Below are positions 14,318 through 25,171 of a stretch of 64,000 nucleotides of DNA, in pieces. The notes under the pieces were generated by a model that was not told where the DNA came from, made no database searches, and saw only the letters and a program-made list of their open reading frames with translations. A program made the position numbers and the translations under genes. The stretch is from Zingiber officinale (lineage: Eukaryota > Streptophyta > Magnoliopsida > Zingiberales > Zingiberaceae): NCBI RefSeq assembly GCF_018446385.1, contig NC_056001.1, forward strand, positions 108,788,436 through 108,852,435, given 5' to 3'. How positions within the stretch are numbered: position 1 is the stretch's first letter; each line of letters begins with the position of its first letter.

Positions 14318-15665
14318 TAGGTTAACTCTTGTTGAACTAATCATCAAGGGAACGAGTGTTAGAGAAGATGGAGTCTGAAGGACCTCTAGGATAGAATATT
14401 CGAATTCCACCTCCATACGAGAAGGAGAACTTCATATATTGGAAGTCGTGATTAGAGACATGGTTCCAAATGAATTGAAACCATTGGATGGCATTGGAGG
14501 AGTCATTCAAGACTCCAACCAACAAGAAGGGAAAATGTCTTCGACCTCGGTATTGGATCGAGGAGTAAAGGAAGCAATTGGAGGTGGATAAGGAGATAAC
14601 AAAAATTTTAACCAATTTATTACCTCCTAATATTGTGTCTCATGTAAGTGAGTACGAGTGTGCTCATGACTTATGGAACAAAGAGGTTTCTCTACATGAA
14701 AACCCTAGGCAAGCACAAGAAGTGGAAGAGCCTAAGGAGAAGGGCTCATTGGTCCAAGAGGAGAAGGACTAATCGGATGTTGACATGTATTCAACATTCG
14801 AGGAAGAGAAGGAAGATGAGAAAGTGGCATCCACATCTTCAAGGGAAGAGGAAGTGGAACCGTCCACATCTTCGAGTGAAGAGGAAGAGGAGTCATCCAA
14901 GGAAGAAGAGATCTTAGAAGCTCAACCCTCCACATCATCCACCAAGAAGAGTGGGAAGAGCCACATCAAATGCTTTGAGTGTGGTAAGATGGGGCACTAT
15001 AAGAGTAGATATCCATCGCTCTAAAAGGTAAGGGAGATAAACCCTAAACTCACTAAGGTTGATTTAACTAATGTGAGTTGTAGGAAGAAGAAGGAGAAGA
15101 AGCATATTAGATGTTTCACGTATGGTGAGTATGGTCACTACCATACAAAGTGTCCAAGGAGAGGAGAACTTAAGAAATTGGTGCACTTGAAGAAATGGGA
15201 AAAGAAGAGTAGCTCAAGTCAAGGGGGAGCTTCAAAGATAAAAGGGAAGGTAATCCCTATTTTAAAGTTTAATCCAAGTTCAAATTCCTTTATGCTTATT
15301 AGGAATATTAAAAATTATATACCCATGCATAATTATGGATTTAGGTACAATGATAGGAATAGGGTTAATGTAGTTGATAATCCTAAGATATCAAAATCTA
15401 GTAAGGGTAGACCTAATAAAACCCAAACCACTTTGCCTAAGGTAAGGAAAGTGGGTGAAAACCTAGGCATTAATTTTAAGAAGGGGAGACATATGCCTAG
15501 GAAGGGTAGGTTTAGAAATGTCCGAGGTGCGCATGTTGATTCTGTTGATACAGTCTGACCTGGATGTTGTTTTGATGTTGACACTGATTTAAGTTTGAAT
15601 CAGATATTAAATTAACTCAGATTAATTACTAATCAAGGTTGACTTGGTTAACCTGATTGACCTGA

Positions 15666-15915
15666 TTGGGAAAAGTCCAAGCGAGGAGCTTGGCACGGGA
15701 AAGTCCTGGTGAGTGAAGCCAGGCAGTGGGAAAGTCCTAACTGGGATGTTAGGCAGTTGGAAAGTCCTGGCGAGTGAAGCCAGGCAGTGGTAAAGTCCTA
15801 ACTGGGATGTTAGGCAGTTGGAAAGTCCTGGTGAGTGAAGTCAGGCAATTGGAAAGTCCTGGTGAGTGAAACCAGGCAATTGGGAAGTCCAAGTGTGGAA
15901 GCTTGGCATGTATGG
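15666..15915 (+). repeat. Array of short hairpin units in element B left LTR
   Basis: About eight units start with AAGTCC or AAGTCCT and close with GGCA. Each can fold into a short stem: CCAAGC with GCTTGG, CCTGG with CCAGG, CCTAAC with GTTAGG, CCAAG with CTTGG. Units alternate and differ in stem sequence while staying paired. The right LTR carries the same array at about 25296-25540. Confidence 0.7.
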
Positions 15916-16000
15916 TCGGAGAGGGTTCGGTAGCACGCTCTCTGGACCGTCAGGGGTGAGGGAAGCAAGCTTGGAAGCTTGACTCGAGACTCACAGCTTT

Positions 16001-16405
16001 GGATCGGTCTGCAGACCGATCCTCAATACTCTGGATCGATCAGCCGATCGATTACTGATCGATCTGCAGACCGATCAGGCAACACCGATCAGGAAGTATC
16101 TTGATCGGTCCGGGGACCGATCGGGAAATTCCCTGACACTGTGGGTATTTGATCGGTCCGGGACCGATCAGGATGATAGATCAGGGAATCTTGATCGGTC
16201 CGGGGACCGATCGGATGATCCCGATGCTGAGTGGATCTGATCGGTCTTACGGACCGATCCAGGTGAGTCCTGAACGGACCGATCAGGCTTCGATGCCAGA
16301 TTCGCGTGAAGGGTGGATCGGTCTTGGGACCGATCAGACAAGCACCTGATCGGTCACCAGACCGATCGGTGACGATTAAAGCGTGGATCGGTTTGCTGAC
16401 CGATC
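16001..16405 (+). repeat. GATCGGTC...GACCGATC palindrome array, left LTR
   Basis: About ten imperfect palindromes with conserved arms GATCGGTC and GACCGATC and variable 2-6 base centres, spaced roughly 30-45 bases. One copy at 16002 is a perfect palindrome. The array lies in U3 before the start of the AT-rich leader. The same array appears at 22758-23165 and 25627-26045. Confidence 0.85.
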
Positions 16406-17301
16406 CACAGTATGGCTTGTTTTGCATGCGCTTTCTTTTATTGTTTCTGATTCGCAATTGCTTTTACCTATTTCGTTTCTAACCATCTGCTGCAAGCTTT
16501 CTCGAAGTCACAGGTTACAGATTACTTGATGTTGGGTGAATTCAAATTAAGGATCATTAGTAGAAGGCGACGAAAAAGCTTTTGTTGTGTCTCGCTGCGG
16601 ACAAACCAGTTTTGGTAGCAACGTCTCGTTTGCGATCTGCTGGCAGCCGTTTGGTCAAAATCAGCTTGACTTGTGCTGAAAGGTTCAAGCTCAGAGGTAC
16701 CAGTGGAAACGAGGATGCCATTGGTGGGAGCTGAGACAATCAGACAAGGAAGAAGCGTGATTGGCGACGTCGTGGACGGTTGCAGGGATTTGCAGGGATT
16801 TGCTGCAGGTTTGGCAGAGATCCGTTACAGAGCAGAGAGGCATATGAAGGTGGAGAGGAGAGGCTCTCGTAACAATGCTTTTAGTGCTCTTGCTGTGAAA
16901 AACACTGTGGAGAAAAACTCTGGAAGATTGAAGCGGTGTGCTTGTTCTTGCTGATTGTGGTGTGAGCTTCCTTTGATCATTTCACTTGAGCCACTCTGTA
17001 AGTCTTGTGCTTAATTTCTTCCTGCTGTTAAAGACTTTGTGGAGGTTACTCCACCGAGAAGGAGAATCCTTTAGCGGGATAGCTTCGGGTGTGATCTACC
17101 GAAAGATCAAGAGGATTCGTCACCTTACGGACACGCCAGGAGTAGGGCAAGTTATCCCGAACCTCGTAAATCTGAGTTAGTGTCTGTGCTTTCTTGTTTT
17201 AGTTTTCTAATTCATTGTGCTAACAAAGTTCTTGAAGAAATTTGTGTTTAGTGTTTTCAAAGAGGCTATTCACCCCTCTAGCCATCTAAGGTCCCAACAA
17301 G

Positions 17302-17314
17302 TGGTATCGAGGCC
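17302..17314 (+). promoter_or_regulatory. Element B primer-binding site
   Basis: TGGTATCGAGGCC directly after the left LTR, a variant of the methionine-tRNA primer site seen in Copia elements. Confidence 0.7.
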
Positions 17315-17356
17315 TGGTGCTCTTCATTTCGGCTTAACAACCCGAAGAGCAAAACA

Positions 17357-18981
17357 ATGGCCATGAAGGAGGGATTTAGCACCAACCGTCCACCTTACTT
17401 CGAAGGAGCAGATTTTCAATATTGGAAGGGCCGCATGGAGTACTACCTCAAAACCGACATAGCCATGTGGTTCTCAGTCAAGGAAGGTTTCACACCACCA
17501 AAGGATAAAGAAGGTAAGGAACTCGAGTCGTCAAAGTGGTCTACCGAACAACTCCGCAAAGCACAAGCCGATGCCAAGGCTATGGTCACCTTGCAATGTG
17601 GAATCGCCAAGGACCAACTCGTCAAGGTAGGTCCGTTCTCAAGTGCAAGAGACCTATGGAACAAACTCATCGAGCTCCAAGAGGGAACTCGAGATTCTCG
17701 GATTGCCAAGAGGGACCTATTCTTGAATCAGCTCCAAAATCTAACCATGAAGGACAATGAAACGGTGAGTGAACTTCATGGGAGATTCAAGGAGATCATC
17801 AATGGTCTCCACTCCGTGGATGAACGGGTAGAAAACCGTGACCTAGTAAGGTACGCTCTTAAATCTTTTCCTAGGAATGCCTTGTGGTCATCCATGGTAG
17901 ATGCCTACAAGGTATCCAAGGATCTTTCCATTGTTAAACTAGATGAATTTTTCTGTGAGATGGAACTTCATGAGCTTGCTAACAAAGGTCAAAAGAGAAG
18001 GGTATTGCTTTATTTGCAGGACCAAAGAGCAAGGATGGAAGAAGGAAGAAGGAAAAGAAGAAAGAAAAGGAGATTTCCTCATCCACCTCTTCTTCCGAAT
18101 CCGATGATGAAAGTGGATCATCATCAAGCGAGATGGCAAACTTCGTAAGGAGGATTATGAGAAGAGGCCGAAGATACAAAGGAAAAGGTAAAACTAATTA
18201 TCAAAATTTTGATAAATCTAATGTTACATGTTATGAGTGTAGCAAGAAAGGACACATTCGGAGCGAGTGTCCGAAACTAAAGAGGAAGGAGGAACGAGCC
18301 AAAAGGAAGGAGGAAAGAGCCAAGAAGAAGAAGGCTCTCAAGGCCACTTGGGATGAGTCCTCATCAAGCTCATCGGAGGAAGAAGAAAAGATGGAAAAGA
18401 GCACTCGGCAATTGGCACTCATGGCAAGGGAAGAGTCAGAATCCGAGAGTGATGACTCAAGCGCTTCAACCACGGCTTCATCATCTTCGGATGATGAAGA
18501 GGTAACCTCTTCTCATATAGAAAAGTGTTATAAAACTATCACTCACTTATCTACATTGCTTAAAAAGTCAAAAACAGAAAATAAATTGTTGAAAGAAGAA
18601 GTAAAAACCTTAAGGACCCTTAGGGAAGATGAGGTCGATGACCTACATCTAGAAGTCCTTGAGGATGAGAACAAGGCCTTAAAGGGTGAGGTTGAGAAAC
18701 TCAAGAAAATGCTTGAGAAATTCTCAACTAGCTCTAAGACTCTAGACATGATTCTAAATGCCCAAAGGGCAGTTTACAACAAAGCCGGGTTAGGGTATCA
18801 ACCCAAGGAGTCGAGTTTCATTTCTCTAATGTCTAGAACTCAAAATAGTAGATCACATGTTTCTAGAGTTCATGGAACTAGGAAAGGTATGACCAAGGCA
18901 TGGGTTCCTAGGTCTTTCGTTGTAGAAGCATTAGGTCCCAAGATTTGGGTACCTAAAACCTCTATTTTTCGTGTATTGTAG
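17357..18981 (+). pseudogene. Element B gag region (fossil)
   Basis: Gag-like region of a Copia element. It shows a UBN2-type capsid domain near the start (phrases such as YFEGADFQYWKGRMEYYL and DLWNKLIELQEGT). A zinc knuckle of CCHC type (CYECSKKGHIRSECP) follows in the middle, then an acidic Ser/Glu-rich and coiled-coil stretch. It precedes pol as usual. Part of a broken element. Confidence 0.88.
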
Positions 18982-18984
18982 GCA

Positions 18985-21900
18985 TTGGTGGGGGAGCATC
19001 TATCAACTTGGTTTGTTGATAGTGGATGCTCCAAGCACATGACTGGGAACAAATCACTGTTTACTACCATTCAAAACAAAAGTAGAGGTAATGTGTCTTT
19101 TGGTAATAATGGTAGCCTTAAGGTTGTAGGAATTGGAGACATTCATATATCCGAATGTCTTCATATCAAGAATGTCCTTCTAGTCAAGGGATGACTTTTA
19201 ATCTCTTAAGTGTCAATCAATTGTGTGATACGGGTTACACAATTGAATTTCATTCAAGTCAATGTTTGGTTAAACACATTGACACACTTGACACTGTACT
19301 AGTAGGCACAAGGGTTGACAATATTTATCAAGTATCATTTAAAAGTGCTACTAATGCTTTGATTAAGTGTTTCATGTCGAAAGAAGAAGAGTCTTGGTTA
19401 TGGCATAGAAGATTGGCACATGTAAACATGAAGAACATCTGGAAGTTGGCCAACCAAGGATTAGTGCGAGGCTTACCAAGCATCAAGTTCCACAAGACCA
19501 AACTATGTGATGCATGTCAAAAGGGTAAGCAAACAAAAGCTGTCCATAAAGGTAAAAGCAATGTAAGTACATCTACTGCTTTAGATTTATTGCACATGGA
19601 CCTATTTGATTGCAGTAGTGTAATATCATTGAATGGAAGTAGATATTGTTTGGTAATCGTTGATGATTTTACTAGATACACATGGACTTTCTTCTTGAAA
19701 CATAAGGACCAAACTATAGATATTTTTATTTCCTTTTGTAGAAGAACTGAAAATGAAAAATCGACAACAATTAAAACCATTAGAAGTGATCATGGTGGGG
19801 AATTTCAAAATCATAGGTTTTTAGAGTTTTGTCAAGAAAAGGGATATAGGCATGAGTTCTCTACTCCAAGGACCCCACAGCAAAATGGGGTTGTGGAGAG
19901 AAAGAACCGAGTCCTACAAGAGGCTGCACGAAGCATGCTTCATGAGTACCTACTTATGGGCTGAAGCTGTGAATACAGCTTGCTATGTGCAAAATCGAGT
20001 TTTAATACATAGGTTTTTAGGAAAGACTCCCCATGAACTTTGGTTTGGGAAACCGCCTACAATTAAACATCTTAGGGTGTTTGGTTGTAAAGTGTTTATC
20101 TTAAACACCAAGGACCATCTTGGGAAGTTCACGGCTAAGGCTGATCAAGGGATACTGGTCGGGTACTCTCTTACCAGCAAAGCCTATCGAGTCTACAATG
20201 AGAGGACTAAATTGATTGAAGAGTCCTCAGACGTAGCATTTGAAGAAATCCCTAAATCAAATGATCAATCAAGGGATGTAGGAGAAATTCAATTCGAACT
20301 TAGAAATCTAAGTTTGAATGATCAAAACATTGGAAGAGTCGAAGTTGACTCTGAAGATGATGAGCAAAGGCAAGAAAGGGCTCAATCTGATCTCTTGCCT
20401 GTGCTGAGTGAGACCACTCATGAGGCACCGCCAACTCCAAGGCAATCTAGGATAGTCTCTAGTCATCCACAAGACCAGATTGTGGGAGACATCCAACAAG
20501 GGTTAGGACTAGATCATTCTTCAGAAATGAGTCGAATGAGGTTGCTTTGATCTCAGAAATCGAACCTAAACTAGTTGATGAGGCATTGCATGATCCTGAT
20601 TGGGTCATAGCTATGCAAGATGAGTTAGGTCAATTTGAAAGAAGCCAAGTGTGGGACTTGGTTCCTAGACCTAAGAAGACCACCATTATTGGAACTAAAT
20701 GGGTCTTCAAAATAAGTTAAACCAAAAGGGAGAGGTAGTAAGAAACAAGGCAAGACTAGTAGCCAAGGGCTATAGTCAAGTTGAAGGCCTCAATTATGAT
20801 GAGACCTATGCTCCTGTGGCACGATTGGAGTCCATTCGTTCAATGCTAGCTTTTGCTGCACATAGAGGTTTCAAGCTCTATCAAATGGACGTTAAATCGG
20901 CCTTCTTAAATGGTTTCATTAAAGAAGAAGTCTCGTTGAACAACCACCGGGTTTGTGAATACCGAAGCTCCAAACCACGTGTTCAAGCTCAAGAAAGCTC
21001 TTTATGGGCTAAAACAAGCACCTCGAGCTTGGTACGAAAGGTTGTCGACTTATCTATTAGAAAAGGGTTTTGTAAGGGGTCAAATAGACCCAACACTATT
21101 TCTTCGTCGAGATGGTGAAAATATTTTTGTAGCCCAAGTATATGTCGATGACATAATTTGTGGCTCAAATAACAAGGGCTATTTAAATGAATTTATCACT
21201 CACATAGAAAGTGAGTTTGAAATGAGTCTTGTGGGAGAATTGACATTCTTCCTTGGACTAGAAATCAAACAAACTAGAGATGACATTTATGTCCATCAAG
21301 CAAAATACACTCAAGAGATGCTTAAGAAATTCAAAATGAGTGATTCTAAGGAAGTATCCACTCCTATGGCGACGAGCACTCGTCTTGACAATGATGAGAG
21401 TGGAAAATCAGTTGATCTAACGCAATATAGAAGCATGATCGGTAGTCTTCTATATCTCACAGCTAGTCGACCGGACATACTCTTTGCTTTGTGGGCATGT
21501 GCGCTAGGTATCAAGTCTGTGCCAAGGAATCTCACTTAATTGCGGTTAAGAGAATTCCGAGATACCTTAAAGGCACAATTAGAGTAGGTCTTTGGTACCC
21601 TCATACTGAATCATTTGACTTGATAGGTTATACCGACTCCGATTATCTGGGTGCAAATTGGATCGAAAAAGTACGAGTGGGGTTGCCAATTTTAGGTTCA
21701 TGTTTAGTTAGTTGGTCAAGTCGGAAGCAACATTGTGTTGCTCTCTCCACGACCGAGGCTGAATATATTGCCATGGGAGAGAGTGTATCACAGTTGTTGT
21801 GGATGATACACACCCTAGAGGATTATGGACTCTCTTATAAGGGTGTACAAGTGCTATGCGACAACATTAGCACAATCAACCTAACTAAAAATCCAGTCCA

Positions 21901-22111
21901 TCATTCGAGGACCAAACACATTGAAGTGCGTCATCACTTCATAAGAGATCACGTAGCTAGGGGAGACATTGTGCTCACATATGTTGAGTCAAAGTCAAAC
22001 CTAGCCGATATCTTCACAAAACCCTTTCCGGAGAATGAATTTAGTCATTTAAGGAGGAGTTGGGAATGTGTTTGGCTCCTTAGGTCATTAGAACTTCACC
22101 ATGATCAATAA
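18985..22111 (+). pseudogene. Element B pol region (fossil): protease, integrase, RT, RNase H
   Basis: Copia-order polyprotein remains. Protease (WFVDSGCSKHMTG, about 19010) and integrase with its zinc region and catalytic core (about 19400-19980) come first. Reverse transcriptase follows ([10 protein letters not shown] and YVDDI regions, about 20700-21540), then RNase H (YTDSDYLG to STTEAEYIAMGE, about 21600-22010). The order protease-integrase-RT-RNase H separates Copia from Gypsy. The coding sequence is not intact. Confidence 0.9.
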
Positions 22112-23405
22112 GGACTATTAAAATGACAAGAGTAATTGGGAAACTGATTTGGGCAATTTGGGGACATCTCACACAAACGATAAGGTTTAACAAATTGTTT
22201 TTGTTTGCTAGAAATGGGGTGAGATGCTAGGAACAACCAATTTATTCAAAATGTACTATGCATCCCTTGAATAAGTAGGTTGAAGAGACATAAATTGAGT
22301 ATGGGGAAGGTCATTACATAATTCATGTGTATTTGACTCCTAGATCTTACTCATATATTCCAACCAAGGAATCTTGGTTGGACTTTTGTCTAGAAATTAT
22401 CTAATCATGATTGATGTGTTGATTGATACTTTGGATTGGTATCTTTAATGATAAGATGAGTTGATAATGTAAGAATAGTAATTTAGGATATATTTTGATA
22501 AATTTGAAACTAAACATGACAGGGTTGGATATTTCAGGTTTTGAAACTCTGAAATGTCTGAAACTAACTTGTAACTTAATAAAAAAAAACCTAGAATGTT
22601 AGGACTTTCAGAGCTTGCAATTAGAAAATGTTCTTGTTCGTAGATGTTTAAGTTCCGTGTTCCGAATTTGAGAAGTTCCGAATTTTCAGAATTCTCGAGA
22701 GAAACGACTGCGAAATCAGTTGCTCGAATTCAGATATCAGAAATCTGAATTATCAGACACTGATCGGTCTCACGACCGATCAGGAGACTCTCTGATCGGT
22801 CCACAGTCCGATCAGGGGTCCTCCAGATATCTTCGTGCTTTCTGTTGGCTCACTGATCGGTCCAGGGACCGATCAGGAGGTTCTGGCACGCGACAATCAC
22901 AAATGATCGGTCCAGGGACCGATCAGGAGGATCTCACGCGACGATTCACATCTGATCGGTCCAGGGACCGATCAGGAGAGTCTCAACCTCTTCAACCTCT
23001 CTGTTCGATCTCTGATCGGTCCAAGGACCGATCAACTCTCTATGGTTCGCAGGAAGGCCCCTGATCGATCCGAGCACCGATCAGAGGGTTTCCTGATCGG
23101 TCAAGGGGACCGATCAGACCCTTTTTGTGTGAGTTAAAATCGATCGATCAGCCGTCCGATCAGATTACACTGTGCGCTACCCCTCATTAAATCCTCCTGA
23201 CCTCCTCTCTTCCCGATCTTCTTCTTTTTCACAACCCTAGCCGACCGACGCCCCGACGCCCCTTTCTTCCTCCCGTATTCTCGACCCATCGTCTTCTAAA
23301 AGCCGAAGGTCAAAATGGCACCGAGGTAATCTCTCGATCTCTAATCTCTACTGTTATTGTCTTTGGCAGTTCACGTTATCATGTTTCTTACGGTGACTGT
23401 GGTTT
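22112..23405 (+). other. Element B spacer between pol and ORF3, with palindrome array
   Basis: Non-coding internal region of element B. 22758-23165 holds about nine GATCGGTC...GACCGATC palindromes like those in U3 of the LTRs. After it comes a pyrimidine-rich leader and, at 23315-23325, a short ATG-bearing segment followed by a GTAATC splice donor-like site. Confidence 0.6.
22758..23165 (+). repeat. GATCGGTC...GACCGATC palindrome array before ORF3
   Basis: About nine palindromic units with the same arms as the LTR arrays but different spacer sequence, so this is not a simple copy of the LTR block. It ends about 150-250 bases before the putative ORF3 start. Confidence 0.85.
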
Positions 23406-24734
23406 GTGTTTGGTGGTTTGCCCATGGCCGGTGCTCTCTCTTTGTTTCCCATTGTCCAAATGGTTAGGAAGAAACCCACTAGTGGTGAGGGTACCTCTAA
23501 GGAACCAACCGAGAAATCCAAATCCAAGTCCAAAGCTCCTGCTACCTCCCGACCTCAACCGGCTAGTTCGGGGAGATTCCCCAACCAACAATTTGAAAAA
23601 TCATTTAAGGAGAGGACTTTCAAATTACTCCCTTGTCGATCTGTTGATAAGAAGTTCATGCAGGAATCTTGTCCCTCTATTTTAGAAACTATTGCCTACT
23701 ACAAGCTCGATTCTTTGGTTTTTCTAGAAAGGGACATCAACTTTGATCTAGTATCTGAATTCTATAACAACCTTCATCAGACTCCTGATGGTAGTTATAG
23801 AACAAGAGTGGCTAAGCAAAACGTTGATCTCAACATAATTGTCTTCTTTGAGTATTTAGGTTGTCGTTTGTGTTCGGGGACGGTGTTCTCCATCTATCCT
23901 GTTTTGCCTGAACCCGTACCTCATCCTCTTAATGTCTTTTCTGACTCAATCTATGAGTACTTCTTTGGTCATCCGAGACTGGATGGTTTAGATGAGTTAG
24001 ATGACGACTTTCCTACATTTGCAGCCCTTAGACTCTCTGCTCCTGAATACATCCTTTTTCTACCTATCACCTCTAAACCGTTGGCAGAAATTCGACCATA
24101 TCACTGTCTGATGCTTTATGGGTTACGTCAACGTCTAGATTTTGATATTATGTCGAGTGTCTATATGTCTATCATATCCCATAGCGAACCGAGCGGCGAC
24201 AACATCTATATGCCTTTTGGGCATATAATTACTGGTTGGCTCGAGTCCATGGGTATTGACGTCTCTAGGGGGAGGATAGTGAAGATGGTCAGGCAGGATT
24301 GTCGACTTGGGAAACGTGCGTTTTCCAAGTCCGGAATCCTAAGTCAGGATGGGCCGGTTAGGTGGAAGGATGGGAGGGCACTGGGTGAGCTACCACTTCC
24401 ACGACAGGTTGCTCGTCCTCCTGCTGCTGCTGCATATGGCGAGGAGGATCCAGATCTGCGCTGGCAGATCGCTGAGCTGGAGAGCCGGTTTGACCGCCAC
24501 GAGGAGATGGTGGCTGCAGAGTTCGATGGCCTGCGCCTCCAGATTGATCAGCGCTTCGATACTCTACAGAGACAGCAGTTGGCGACACATCAGGCATTTC
24601 TAGGATGGATGGCCGGCCATCCACCTCCTCAGCACTCCGCGGGCGAGCTACCCTCAGGCAGCGACATGCCTCTTCAGGATTCCACTCTTCCAGCTGATGC
24701 TGCGGATGATCCTCTTGATGAGGATGTTGGCTGA
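23406..24734 (+). CDS. Element B third ORF (SIRE-type extra protein, 442 codons)
   Basis: Open frame between pol and the right LTR. SIRE/Maximus Copia elements usually carry an extra, often called envelope-like, ORF here. After a Lys/Ser/Pro-rich basic start, the middle has FDLVSEFYNNL and related phrases like those I recall in the domain called putative plant transposon protein. The C-terminus has a predicted coiled coil (about LRWQIAELESRFDRHEEM) and an acidic tail. No signal peptide or clear membrane helix is evident, so envelope function is unproven. A splice acceptor-like TTAG at 23464-23467 and the leader ATG at 23315 suggest the mRNA may be spliced, with the true start in the leader and the first codons here being intron. 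Confidence 0.65.
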   Translation: MFGGLPMAGALSLFPIVQMVRKKPTSGEGTSKEPTEKSKSKSKAPATSRPQPASSGRFPNQQFEKSFKERTFKLLPCRSVDKKFMQESCPSILETIAYYKLDSLVFLERDINFDLVSEFYNNLHQTPDGSYRTRVAKQNVDLNIIVFFEYLGCRLCSGTVFSIYPVLPEPVPHPLNVFSDSIYEYFFGHPRLDGLDELDDDFPTFAALRLSAPEYILFLPITSKPLAEIRPYHCLMLYGLRQRLDFDIMSSVYMSIISHSEPSGDNIYMPFGHIITGWLESMGIDVSRGRIVKMVRQDCRLGKRAFSKSGILSQDGPVRWKDGRALGELPLPRQVARPPAAAAYGEEDPDLRWQIAELESRFDRHEEMVAAEFDGLRLQIDQRFDTLQRQQLATHQAFLGWMAGHPPPQHSAGELPSGSDMPLQDSTLPADAADDPLDEDVG

Positions 24735-25157
24735 CATTCTCTATGTTTTGATTGTTTTGTTGATACTATGTCTTTGATACATTTATCTGAACTGGATGTT
24801 AGCTGTGTTTCTTATATTCATGCTATTTATGATGCTTCACTATTCATGATACACTTATGATGTTTCATATGCCATTGTTTTTCATATACCGTTTTTTATG
24901 TGGATTAAGATTGAGGCGTTATTGGTTAAAAGGGGGAGGTGCTTGTCAGTCTTATTCATTATTTTACACCTTTTCGGTGTTTGACAAAGGGGGAGAGAAT
25001 AATTAAGTTTAGAGACGATTTGACCTCTTTGAATCAATATAAAAAAAGAGGAGAAGGTAACTGAGTTATATCCATCTTAGGGGGAGATCTTAATTTCCCT
25101 GAAATTATGGATATGAGAGTTTTTCTGATCTAAACTTAAATTGTGTTGTCAAACAAC

Positions 25158-25171
25158 AAAAAGGGGGAGAT
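25158..25171 (+). promoter_or_regulatory. Element B polypurine tract
   Basis: AAAAAGGGGGAGAT immediately before the right LTR, the plus-strand primer typical of Copia elements. Confidence 0.8.

Larger units (their letters stand above)
15543..17299 (+). repeat. Element B left LTR
   Basis: Runs from TGTTGATACAGTC to GGTCCCAACA, pairing with 25172-26947. It contains a hairpin-unit array (15666-15915) and a GATCGGTC/GACCGATC palindrome array (16001-16405). Compared with the right LTR, its last about 400 bases carry an unusual cluster of single-base length differences. Confidence 0.88.

Noticed and set aside
16001-16405. Regular GATCGGTC repeats that could suggest a CRISPR array
   Set aside because: Units are palindromes with variable spacing inside an LTR of a plant retroelement. 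There are no constant repeat-spacer lengths and no cas genes, and the genome is eukaryotic.
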